Part shown: one piece after another, positions 1-6,746 of the stretch
Layout: every line of letters begins with the position of its first letter
How positions within the stretch are numbered: position 1 is the stretch's first letter
DNA from: an uncultured Collinsella sp.
GTDB taxonomy: Bacteria; Actinomycetota; Coriobacteriia; Coriobacteriales; Coriobacteriaceae
Reading direction: 5' to 3'
DNA length: 6,882 nucleotides
Assembly: GCA_900551365.1 (NCBI GenBank)
Contig: URVZ01000094.1
Span: 1 to 6,882, forward strand
Position numbers and translations under genes: made by a program
The notes under the pieces: model-generated
Seen by the model: only the letters and a program-made list of their open reading frames with translations
Databases searched by the model: none
What the model was told of the DNA's origin: nothing

Positions 1-805
1 CCCAGGCGTCACCCGTGGCCAGCAGGCCCAGCGGCGTGGCCACGACAAGCACGGCGATCAGGATGAGCGTGGGGACCAGCGAGGTCTTCTTAGCAGCAGC
101 GCCCTCGGCAGCAAGCTGGCCATCGACGGCCTCGGGCCCGACGATAATGCTCGGCGCCGTCTTCTTAATGAAACCGTAGATGGCGGCCGTCGCCACGCCC
201 TCGATCACGCCGGCAACCAGCATATGCGGGATCAACATGGCCGGAATAGCCACGGACAGCGGGAAGGGGCAGTACAGCGGCGCGCCCGAAGCGTTGGTAA
301 AGAGCATCGGCTGAATACCAAACTCGATTGCCGCGCACAGGGCCGCCAGGCACAGGCCGACCCAACCGCTCACGATGGCAGAAACCGAGGTGCCCCAGCT
401 CTTGTCGTGCAAACGGCTGTTGAGCGCACGGAACACGATAGCAGCGACAAACGGCAGCACAAAGGCCATGTTAAAGCAGTTGGCGCCAAACGACAGAACG
501 CCGCCGTCGCCAAACAGAAGCGCCTGCAATGCCAGCGCGACCGAAACCGCAATGGCAGCAGCCTCGGGGCCCAGCAGCAGCGCGATGAGCGCGCCGCCGA
601 CGGCGTGACCCGTGGTGCCGCCGGGCAGCGGCACGTTGAACATCATAAGCAAGAAGGAAAATGCGGCGCAGATGCCCAGGAAAGCCATGTGCTCGCGATC
701 GAGCGTGGCGCGCACCTTCTTGATACAGTGAGCCCAGACGGGCACCATCGCCACCGCCATGACGGCATCGGTCTGCGGGGACAGATAATTATCTGGAATG
801 TGCAT
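1..805 (-). CDS. ECF nickel/cobalt transporter S-component CbiM/NikM (partial, C-terminus off the window)
   Basis: This is the membrane subunit that selects the metal in an energy-coupling-factor transporter importing Ni2+ or Co2+, working with a T-subunit (CbiQ/NikQ) and ATPase (CbiO/NikO) that would lie beyond the left edge. The first 268 codons are present. The protein begins MHIPDNYLSP, the family hallmark in which the N-terminal Met and His2 bind the metal. His67 lies in GGTTGHAVGG (62-71), matching the third ligand known from NikM structures. Hydrophobic segments lie near residues 41-57, 71-98, 109-126, 140-163, 184-212 and 243-262. A soluble stretch (about 214-242) precedes the last helix. 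The fragment ends in PLGLLATGDAW, which resembles the join to the CbiN/PDGLE-like extracytoplasmic domain of fused NikMN proteins, but that part is not visible. The start is supported by GGGAGG at 811-816, 5 nt upstream. Metal choice cannot be read from the protein; the upstream NikR-like operator favours nickel. Confidence 0.92.
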   Translation of the reverse strand, partial: MHIPDNYLSPQTDAVMAVAMVPVWAHCIKKVRATLDREHMAFLGICAAFSFLLMMFNVPLPGGTTGHAVGGALIALLLGPEAAAIAVSVALALQALLFGDGGVLSFGANCFNMAFVLPFVAAIVFRALNSRLHDKSWGTSVSAIVSGWVGLCLAALCAAIEFGIQPMLFTNASGAPLYCPFPLSVAIPAMLIPHMLVAGVIEGVATAAIYGFIKKTAPSIIVGPEAVDGQLAAEGAAAKKTSLVPTLILIAVLVVATPLGLLATGDAW

Positions 806-862
806 GTACGCCTCCCGGTTATCGGCGCACGGAATTGCAACGCCGCTTGAATCACCTTTCCA

Positions 863-890
863 GTGTTACGTAATGTCAGATTCGTAACAC
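863..890. promoter_or_regulatory. Putative NikR operator controlling the CbiM/NikM gene
   Basis: A perfect inverted repeat, GTGTTAC (863-869) and GTAACAC (884-890), is separated by 14 nt. The next base pair inward (G870/C883) also matches, giving 8-bp arms 20 bp apart centre to centre. From memory, GTGTTAC-N13/14-GTAACAC is a form of NikR binding site described by comparative genomics outside the enterobacteria. The repeat starts a few bases after the predicted transcription start of the transporter gene, where a bound repressor would block transcription. NikR represses nickel uptake when nickel is abundant. The repeat is directly visible; the regulator's identity is inferred from motif and context. 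Confidence 0.72.
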
Positions 891-900
891 GCCGCGGGCT

Positions 901-929
901 ATCATAGCAAAACGGCGCACTGCCGACAA
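901..929 (-). promoter_or_regulatory. Probable sigma70-type promoter of the CbiM/NikM gene
   Basis: On the minus strand the -35 TTGTCG (924-929) and -10 TATGAT (901-906) are separated by exactly 17 bp. They match the consensus at 4/6 and 5/6 positions. Transcription would start near 893-895, leaving an 88-90 nt leader that begins with the NikR-like repeat. No cobalamin-riboswitch B12 box was seen in the leader. Confidence 0.55.
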
Positions 930-943
930 AGCAGCACGCCGTT
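909..943 (-). terminator. Probable rho-independent terminator of the pheST transcript
   Basis: On the minus strand a 7-bp stem AACGGCG/CGCCGTT (937-943 with 911-917), a 2x2 internal mismatch and a further 4 bp CTGC/GCAG (931-934 with 920-923) enclose a 7-nt loop. The stem runs into TTTT followed by GC. It lies about 110 nt after the pheT stop and no gene intervenes. The U-tract is short, so termination may be moderate. The loop contains the -35 of the transporter promoter. A weaker 5-bp hairpin (967-984) lies closer to pheT and could be part of the same 3' end. Confidence 0.55.
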
Positions 944-1051
944 ATGTAATGCGCGTGTCATATATGAAGGCTCAACGGTGCCTTATACCGAAAACAGCAG
1001 TCACGTAGGACTCGGCAGCAGCCACCGCTGACCCATACCCCAGCGCAGGAC

Positions 1052-3505
1052 CTAGCCGCGGACCTCGCCGTTTACGCCCTTGCACACCTTGGTGACGATC
1101 TTCTGGTGCGCTTTTTCGACCTCTTCGCTGGTGAGCGTGTGGTCGTCGGAGCGATACGTAAGCGCAAAGGCCATGGACTTCTTGCCCGCTCCGATACGGA
1201 TGGGATCGCGGTAGACATCGAACAGGCGCACGCCCTCGAGCAGCTTGCCGCCGGCACTCGTAATACGACGCTCAAGATCCTCGCAGGTCACAGTGTTGTC
1301 GACTACGATAGCAAGGTCGTGCTCAACGGCCGGGTACTGCGAGAACTCACGGTAGTTCTCCTGGTTGCGGGCGCCCTTGATCAGCTTGTCCAGGTCGAGC
1401 TCAAAGGCAACGACGACCTCGTCAATGCCCATAGTCTCGCGCGCCTCGGGGTGGATCTCGCCAACCCAGCCCAGCACGGTACCGCCCGAGAGCACCTCGG
1501 CAGCACGACCCGGTTGCAGGAAGGCATAGCTCTCGCCCTCGACGGGACGGAAGCGAACCTTCTCGATGCGCAGCTGGGCAAGCAGCTCCTCAACGATGCC
1601 CTTGCCAAAGAAGAAACGCAGCTTGCGGTACTTCATGTTCCAAGACCGCTCGCTCCACTGGCCCGAGAGCACGCCCGCCACGGACTTGGTCTCCTTGGGC
1701 AGGCTGGCGTTCTCGCGACCGTGGAACAAGCTGCCGACCTCGTACAGATGCACGTTGGGCGTGCCGTGGGCCTCGTTGTAGGCCACAGACTGCAACAGGC
1801 CTGGCAACAGCGAGCGGCGCATCTCGGTCTGCTCGGCTACCAGCGGGTTCATGAGCACCACGGGGCAACCGCGACCCTCGGTGGACATACCGATCTTCTC
1901 CAGGTCGCCCGGGGCGGCAAAGCCAAAAGTCGTGGTCTCGTTGAGGCCGCAGGCGCGCAGGATCTCGCCGACCTTACGAGTGAGCTTCTGCTCGCGGGTC
2001 AGACCGCCGATGTGGTTCTTGGCAGCCGGAATGGTCGCCGTCACGCGGCCCATGCCCCATAGGCGCAAGACCTCCTCGATCAGGTCGATCTCACGCGGCA
2101 GGTCGGGACGGAAGCTCGGCGGCGTGACCATAAAGTCCTCGCCGTCGCGCTCGACGGTGCAGCCCAGGCGGGTGAGCGAACGCTCGATAAAGTCGGGCTC
2201 GATGTCGGCACCGCAGATGGCACGCACGCGGGCCAGGCGCAGCTTAATGCTGTCGATGGTCTTGGGCGCGGGGAACACGTCCACATAGCCGGGAGCAACC
2301 TCGCCGCCGGCGATCTCCTCGATCAGCGCGCAGGTAACGTTGGCGACATCCACGCAGCCGGTCTCGTCGACCTGGCGCTCAAAGCGAATGGAGGCGTCGG
2401 AGATCAGCGACAGATCGCGGCTGGTGTGCGAGGTGCGACCGGCGTTGAAGCAGGCGCTCTCGACCATCACGTCGACGGTGTCGTCCTCGATCTCGGAATC
2501 CATGCCGCCCATTACGCCGGCCAGCGCCACGGGACGCTCGCCGTCGGTGATGAGGCCCATGCCGGCGTCGAGCGTGCGCTCCTCGCCGTCGAGGGTCGTA
2601 AACTTCTCGTCCTGTTGGGCGGCGCGAACCACCACGCGACGATGGCCATCGCGCTCGGCAAAGGTGTCCAGGTCAAAGGCGTGCAGCGGCTGACCGGTGA
2701 GCATCATCACATAGTTGGTGATGTCGACGATGTTGTTGTGCGGACGCACGCCCAGGGCGTTGAGGCGCTTGACCATCCAGTCGGGCGACGGGCCGACCTT
2801 GACGTTGCGCACGATGCGGGCAACGTAGCGGTCGCACAGGCCCTCGTCAGCGATCTCGACGGAAAGCTCGTCGTCGGTCGCGCGGCCGGCCTCGGCCTTA
2901 ATGGCGGGCAGCTCAACGTGGAAATCGCGGTCGAAGATGGCGCCGGTCTCGCGGGCCATGCCGATCATGGACAGGCAGTCGGGGCGGTTGGGCGTAATCT
3001 CGCAGTCGAGCACGGTATCACTCGAGCCCACGTACTCGGCAAACGGCATGCCGCAGGGCGTATCCTCGGGCAGGATCATGATGCCGGAGTGGTCGCCGCC
3101 CAAGCCGAGCTCGCGCGCGGAGCAGTTCATGCCCATGGACACGACGCCGCGAAGCTTGCTCTTCTTGATCTTGACGTCGCCGGGAAGCACGGCGCCGATC
3201 ATGGCCGTGACGATGTGGTCGCCGGCCTCGAAGTTCTGCGCGCCGCAGACGATCTGCAGCGGAGCGGGGTTGCCGTCGGCGTCGAGGTTCTTGTCACCCA
3301 CGTCGACCGAGCACACATACATGTGGTCGCTATCGGGGTGCGGGGTCTTGGTGAGCACCTTGGCGGTCACCACGTGGTCGAAGGACTCGCCCACGGTGTC
3401 GATCGCCTCGACCTCGGTGCCGGTACGGATATATTCGTCCGAAAGGGTCTTGGGATCCTCCGGAATATCGATCATGGTCTTGAGCCAGTCGTAAGAAACA
3501 CGCAT
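1052..3505 (-). CDS. pheT: Phenylalanine--tRNA ligase beta subunit
   Basis: PheT is the large subunit of the cytoplasmic (alpha-beta)2 phenylalanyl-tRNA synthetase; it binds tRNA-Phe and hydrolyses mischarged Tyr-tRNA-Phe. The 817 residues match the usual length of about 800. Domains in order: an N-terminal segment opening MRVSYDWLK; an EMAP/OB-type tRNA-binding domain (about 42-155); TPNRPDCLSMIGMARE (171-186) leading into the B3/4 editing domain (about 215-395) with RPHNNIVDITNY (254-265); the B5 domain (about 415-488) with PSFRPDLPREIDLIEEV (463-479); the catalytic-like fold (about 500-705) with MNPL and MRRSLLPGLL (562-571); and the FDX-ACB anticodon-binding domain (about 719-817) containing QYPAVEHDLA and the closing KVCKGVNGEVRG. 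The start is set by AAAGGAG (3515-3521), 9 nt upstream of ATG, and by the family-typical N-terminus. It follows pheS by 63 nt, which contains a small CGGCT/AGCCG hairpin (3530-3542), and is co-transcribed with it under the T-box. The stop is TAG. Confidence 0.98.
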   Translation of the reverse strand: MRVSYDWLKTMIDIPEDPKTLSDEYIRTGTEVEAIDTVGESFDHVVTAKVLTKTPHPDSDHMYVCSVDVGDKNLDADGNPAPLQIVCGAQNFEAGDHIVTAMIGAVLPGDVKIKKSKLRGVVSMGMNCSARELGLGGDHSGIMILPEDTPCGMPFAEYVGSSDTVLDCEITPNRPDCLSMIGMARETGAIFDRDFHVELPAIKAEAGRATDDELSVEIADEGLCDRYVARIVRNVKVGPSPDWMVKRLNALGVRPHNNIVDITNYVMMLTGQPLHAFDLDTFAERDGHRRVVVRAAQQDEKFTTLDGEERTLDAGMGLITDGERPVALAGVMGGMDSEIEDDTVDVMVESACFNAGRTSHTSRDLSLISDASIRFERQVDETGCVDVANVTCALIEEIAGGEVAPGYVDVFPAPKTIDSIKLRLARVRAICGADIEPDFIERSLTRLGCTVERDGEDFMVTPPSFRPDLPREIDLIEEVLRLWGMGRVTATIPAAKNHIGGLTREQKLTRKVGEILRACGLNETTTFGFAAPGDLEKIGMSTEGRGCPVVLMNPLVAEQTEMRRSLLPGLLQSVAYNEAHGTPNVHLYEVGSLFHGRENASLPKETKSVAGVLSGQWSERSWNMKYRKLRFFFGKGIVEELLAQLRIEKVRFRPVEGESYAFLQPGRAAEVLSGGTVLGWVGEIHPEARETMGIDEVVVAFELDLDKLIKGARNQENYREFSQYPAVEHDLAIVVDNTVTCEDLERRITSAGGKLLEGVRLFDVYRDPIRIGAGKKSMAFALTYRSDDHTLTSEEVEKAHQKIVTKVCKGVNGEVRG

Positions 3506-3568
3506 ATAACTGGTCTCCTTTCATAAATGCGGCTTTGAGCCGGAAACTGCAACTAAGAAGAAAGCGTT

Positions 3569-4645
3569 CTAGAACTGGTTCAAGAACCTCATGTCACCAG
3601 TCATCAACGTGCGCAGGTCCGGCAGGTCGTAGCGCAGGGCCGCGACGCGCTCGGCGCCAATACCAAAGGCGAAGCCGGTGTACTTCTCGGGGTCGATGCC
3701 ACAGTTGATAAGGACGTTGGGGTCGACCATGCCGCAGCCCAGAATCTCGATCCAGCCGCTGTGCTTGCAGAAGTTGCAGCCCTTGCCGCCGCACACGTGG
3801 CAGCTCACGTCTACCTCGCAGCTCGGCTCGGTGAAGGGGAAGAAGTGCGGGCGGTAACGCGTCTTGCGGTCCTCGCCAAACATGCACTTAACAAAGTAGT
3901 CGAGCGTGCCCTTAAGATCGCCAAAGGTGATGCCCTCGTCGACGACCAGGCCCTCGATCTGGTTGAACTGCGGCAGGTGGCAGGCGTCGGCCGTGTCGGG
4001 GCGATAGACGGTGCCCGGGCAGATCATGTAGATGGGCGGCTTTTGCGACTCCATGGTATGGATCTGCACGCCCGAAGTCTGGGTGCGCAGCAGTACGTCG
4101 GACTCGCCATGGGCATGCGCCTCGGGGTGCGCGACGCTGCCGGGGTTGTTGTCGACCACGTAGAAGGTATCGCGGGCCGAGCGGCTCGGGTGATCCATGG
4201 GGGCGTTGAGCGCGGTGAAGTTGTAGTAGGAGGTGTCGACCATGGGACCGGACTCGACGGTGTAGCCGATGCCGCAGAAGATGTCCTCGGCCTCCTCGAT
4301 GATCTGCTTGATCAGGTGCTGGTGACCGATCTGCGGACGGATGCCCGGCAGCGTGATGTCGACGGCGTCGTGCTCCAATGCGTGCTTGAGGGCGGCGGCC
4401 TTCATCTCGGTCGTGCGCTCGTCGAGCATGCCCTCGATCAGCTGGCGCATCTCGTTGGCGCGCTTGCCCATCACGGGGCGATCCTCGGGGGCGAGCTTGC
4501 CCATCATGCGCATCAGGCCGGTGATGCGGCCCTTGCGGCCGAGCAGCTCAACGCGCGCGGCCTCGAGCTTTGCGGCGTCGTCGGCGCCTGCGACGAGCTC
4601 CTTGGCCTCTTCCTCGAGTTTGACCAGATCATCAATCAGACTCAT
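3569..4645 (-). CDS. pheS: Phenylalanine--tRNA ligase alpha subunit
   Basis: PheS is the catalytic class II subunit that activates Phe with ATP and charges tRNA-Phe in complex with PheT. The chosen start, MSLIDDLVKLEEEA, gives 358 aa. Residues 1-85 form the N-terminal helical coiled coil that contacts tRNA. The catalytic domain includes motif 1 around GYTVESGPMVD (127-137), LLRTQTSGVQ (185-194), motif 2 around FNQIEGLVVD (227-236), motif 3 GFAFGIGAERVAALRY (324-339) with the conserved Ala326 of the Phe pocket, and the family-ending GDMRFLNQF. A Cys4 knuckle, CHVCGGKGC-x2-C (Cys282, 285, 290, 293), occurs in many PheS proteins of Gram-positive type. A His-rich insertion (166-181) precedes the LLRT motif. 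The frame stays open upstream to an ATG at 4756, but that ATG sits in the leader terminator loop. AAAGGG-type Shine-Dalgarno bases upstream of 4645 support the shorter form. The gene is first in the pheST operon. Confidence 0.98.
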   Translation of the reverse strand: MSLIDDLVKLEEEAKELVAGADDAAKLEAARVELLGRKGRITGLMRMMGKLAPEDRPVMGKRANEMRQLIEGMLDERTTEMKAAALKHALEHDAVDITLPGIRPQIGHQHLIKQIIEEAEDIFCGIGYTVESGPMVDTSYYNFTALNAPMDHPSRSARDTFYVVDNNPGSVAHPEAHAHGESDVLLRTQTSGVQIHTMESQKPPIYMICPGTVYRPDTADACHLPQFNQIEGLVVDEGITFGDLKGTLDYFVKCMFGEDRKTRYRPHFFPFTEPSCEVDVSCHVCGGKGCNFCKHSGWIEILGCGMVDPNVLINCGIDPEKYTGFAFGIGAERVAALRYDLPDLRTLMTGDMRFLNQF

Positions 4646-4730
4646 GTCTTCCCTTTCGTCTCTCGCGCATCCACTTGCCGCGGCGGTTGGAGCCACCCGG
4701 CGCTGCGAATGTGCGGCCCGGTTCGGTAAC

Positions 4731-4770
4731 AAAAAACCGCCCTCGGGCATGTGCATTGCCCAAGGACGGT
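4731..4770 (-). terminator. T-box-controlled intrinsic terminator upstream of pheS
   Basis: The 14-bp stem pairs 4757-4770 with 4736-4749, counting two G-U wobbles, has a 7-nt loop, and runs into six T residues on the minus strand (4731-4736). Its 5' arm contains CCGTCCTT, which is also the 3' half of the antiterminator, so the two folds are mutually exclusive. It lies 85 nt before the pheS start. When tRNA-Phe is charged, transcription is expected to stop here. Confidence 0.94.
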
Positions 4771-5015
4771 TGAATTCCGCGGTACCACCTTGTTTGACCC
4801 GGCGGATGTCTGGCCCGCCGCGCCCACTCTGTGCCCCTTGTCGCGAGGCTCACGGCTTCCCTACTGGGGACATCGCCGCCGCTGGCCGCGCGCCCGTTGA
4901 GGTCGCTGCTCGGGAGTGAACGCTTGGCCCTTGTCACCGCAGGAAGGCTTGCAGCCCATGACCTTCCCTCTCTTGCCGGCGACGCGGCGGGCAAAACCCT
5001 CTCCGTCAACGCATT
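4731..5015 (-). promoter_or_regulatory. tRNA-Phe-sensing T-box riboswitch (pheST leader)
   Basis: This leader RNA element senses uncharged tRNA-Phe and controls readthrough into pheST. Seen on the minus strand: the basal Stem I pairing GTTGA (5006-5010) with TCAAC (4896-4900); an AGAG-type 5' side of the specifier loop near 4998-5003; a Stem I distal hairpin GGAAGG/CCTTCC (4962-4967 with 4942-4947); and the likely specifier UUC (4918-4920) followed by A, a Phe codon matching the downstream genes. The T-box sequence AAGGTGGTACCGCGG lies at 4777-4791. Its bulge UGGUACC pairs with the tRNA NCCA end and implies discriminator A73. AAGG and GCGG flanking the bulge can pair with CCTT and CCGT (4762-4769) to form the antiterminator, which excludes the terminator at 4731-4770. 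Stem I details were folded by eye; the T-box and terminator are unambiguous. Confidence 0.94.
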
Positions 5016-5022
5016 GGGCTAT

Positions 5023-5028
5023 AGGATA
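5023..5028 (-). promoter_or_regulatory. Possible -10 element of the pheST promoter
   Basis: On the minus strand TATCCT (4/6 to consensus) lies where a promoter should be, 7-8 nt before the apparent 5' end of the T-box leader. No good -35 is seen at 16-18 bp spacing (GGCGAT at 5046-5051), so the assignment is weak and rests mainly on position. Confidence 0.3.
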
Positions 5029-5138
5029 ACACATTCTGCGAGCATATCGCCGCGTTCCGTTTTGTTCGTGCTGGGTACAAGGCAGGTAGCTGTGCAAACT
5101 GGCCGTGCGCCCATCCATGGCGCTCGGCTCGCGAGATC

Positions 5139-5143
5139 AAGGA
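5139..5143 (+). promoter_or_regulatory. Ribosome binding site deciding the carboxypeptidase start
   Basis: AAGGA lies 6 nt before the ATG at 5150. The in-frame upstream candidates, GTG at 5105 and ATG at 5117, lack a comparable site. An ATG at 5145 is out of frame. No convincing promoter for this gene was found between the T-box leader and this site. Confidence 0.7.
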
Positions 5144-5149
5144 TATGGT

Positions 5150-6724
5150 ATGGGTAAGAAGCACGATAAGAAGACCAAGCCCGCAGTGGGCAAGACGCCC
5201 AAAGGCATGAAGGTCGACAAGGCCGTCAAAAAGTTCCGCAAACTCGAGGGCAAGCTGTGGACTCGCGAGTACCTGCTCAAGATTGCCGAGTTCGATGGAG
5301 CGACGATTGCTCCTGCCAACGGTGCTGCCGCCCGTGCCGACGCCATGGGCACGCTTGCCGGCGAGCATCACAAGCTACTGACCAGCGAGAAGTCCGTTGA
5401 GCTCGTACGCTCGTTAGCGCGCGAGACGGTTGCAGGCGGACACGTAGACGACCCGCAGCTGCTCGACGAGATCCGCGTGCTCGGCCGCGACCAGCGCGAG
5501 GCAAGCGTTATTCCTACCGAGGAGGCCGAGGCCTGGACCAGGCTCACCTGCGAGGCCGATGCCGTGTGGCACAAGGCCAAGACGGCCAACGACTGGGCGA
5601 GTTTTGAGCCCTATGTGGATAAAATCGTCGCCCAACTTAAGCATCAGGCCGAACTCATGGACCCCAAGCGCGACCCATACGACGTTTGGCTCGACCAGTA
5701 CGAGCGCGGCCTTTCTGCCGAGAGCTTCGATGCGTTTTGCGATGAGGTCAAGGCGACGGTCGTGCCGCTCGTGCACGCCATCGGCGAGCGCGGCCAGCAG
5801 CCCGCTGCCGACTTTTTGCACGCCCGCGTGCCCGAGGCCGCCCAGCGCGCCATGAGCTTCGACCTTATGAAGCTCGTCGGCCTGAACCTGAACGACACCA
5901 CGCTTGCCTTTACCGAACACCCGTTTAGCGAGGGCTTTGCCGTGGGTGACGCGCGCATCGCGACACACATCTACGAGAACGATTGCATCTCCAACGTCTA
6001 CAGCATCATCCACGAGGCGGGACATGCCATGTACGAGCTGGGCGTCAATCCCGCCTATGCGCGCACCTGTCTTGAGGGCGGCACCTCCATGGGCATCCAC
6101 GAGAGCCAGAGCCGCTTTTTCGAGAACACCGTGGGTCGCAGCCGCGCCTTTATGGGACCGCTGCTCGAGGTGCTGCGCCGCCACGCACCCGAGGTCTACG
6201 GCGACGTCGACGAGGACACGCTCTACCACGCCGTGAACATCGCGCAGCCTTCGCTGATCCGCACCGAGGCCGACGAGCTCACCTATCCGCTGCACGTTAT
6301 GGTGCGCTACGAGATCGAGCGCATGCTGTTTGCCGGCGAGGCCACGGCCAAGGACATCCCCGCGCTTTGGAACCGCTTCATGGATGAGTACCTGGGCATT
6401 CCCGTTCCCGACGACACGCACGGCTGCCTACAGGATACGCACTGGAGCGGCGGCTCGTTTGGCTACTTCCCCACCTATGCGCTGGGCAGCGCCTACGACG
6501 CCATGTTTGTGCCGGCCATGTGCCGCGACGGTGTCGACCTCAACGGCGCCTGTGCGAGCGGCGACCTGACACCCGTCCGCGCCTGGCTGGGCGAGCACAT
6601 TTGGCAGTGGGGCCGCGCCAAGGACGCGCCGGAGCTCATCAAGGGCGCGTGCGGCATGGCGTTCGATGCCCGCTACTACTGCAGCTACCTGCAGGACAAG
6701 TTCACCACGCTCTACGAGCTGTAA
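5150..6724 (+). CDS. M32-family (Taq-type) zinc carboxypeptidase
   Basis: This is a zinc metallocarboxypeptidase that removes amino acids one at a time from peptide C-termini. It is probably cytoplasmic, as there is no signal peptide, and acts in peptide turnover. At 524 aa it is close to the family's usual 500 or so. Family motifs in order: FDGATIAP (48-55, usually WDxxTxxP); HPF (257-259); DARIAT (267-272) at the DxRxT position; the zinc site HEAGH (288-292) with catalytic Glu289; HESQ (317-320), whose Glu318 is the expected third zinc ligand, 26 residues after His292 as in the Pyrococcus enzyme; IRTEAD (370-375); and GCLQDTHW (425-432) followed by GGSFGYFPTYALG. Two features are odd: a Lys-rich tail of about 25 residues before the family-like region, and Ala271 where the DxRxT motif has Thr. 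The gene is divergent from pheST and appears monocistronic, with a strong hairpin after its stop. The fold and activity class are secure; the physiological substrate is not. Confidence 0.96.
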   Translation: MGKKHDKKTKPAVGKTPKGMKVDKAVKKFRKLEGKLWTREYLLKIAEFDGATIAPANGAAARADAMGTLAGEHHKLLTSEKSVELVRSLARETVAGGHVDDPQLLDEIRVLGRDQREASVIPTEEAEAWTRLTCEADAVWHKAKTANDWASFEPYVDKIVAQLKHQAELMDPKRDPYDVWLDQYERGLSAESFDAFCDEVKATVVPLVHAIGERGQQPAADFLHARVPEAAQRAMSFDLMKLVGLNLNDTTLAFTEHPFSEGFAVGDARIATHIYENDCISNVYSIIHEAGHAMYELGVNPAYARTCLEGGTSMGIHESQSRFFENTVGRSRAFMGPLLEVLRRHAPEVYGDVDEDTLYHAVNIAQPSLIRTEADELTYPLHVMVRYEIERMLFAGEATAKDIPALWNRFMDEYLGIPVPDDTHGCLQDTHWSGGSFGYFPTYALGSAYDAMFVPAMCRDGVDLNGACASGDLTPVRAWLGEHIWQWGRAKDAPELIKGACGMAFDARYYCSYLQDKFTTLYEL

Positions 6725-6746
6725 GGCATAACCGACACGCCAACGC

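Noticed and set aside
224..850. Plus-strand open frame of 208 codons in the first 850 bases
   Set aside because: It is antisense to the CbiM/NikM gene. The translation is rich in Arg, Gln and His with no family features, while the minus strand encodes a clear membrane protein.
806..1051. Cobalamin riboswitch upstream of the metal transporter
   Set aside because: No B12-box-like sequence or characteristic helices were seen, and the leader is only about 90 nt from the predicted start.
1106..3526. Long plus-strand open frames opposite pheT (318 and 366 codons) and one of 322 codons opposite pheS
   Set aside because: They are antisense shadows of pheT/pheS caused by GC-rich third positions, with no recognisable protein family in their translations.
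4646..4756. Upstream in-frame extension of pheS to an ATG at 4756 (37 extra residues)
   Set aside because: The ATG lies in the loop of the T-box terminator, and the extension is encoded by the terminator arm and U-tract. The ATG at 4645 has a ribosome site and gives the family-typical N-terminus.
5105..5149. Upstream GTG (5105) or ATG (5117) start for the M32 carboxypeptidase
   Set aside because: Neither has a good ribosome site; AAGGA is correctly placed for the ATG at 5150.
4632..5371. Minus-strand open frames of 85-125 codons across the pheST leader
   Set aside because: They coincide with the T-box structure and the carboxypeptidase antisense strand, with no recognisable motifs or supporting ribosome sites.
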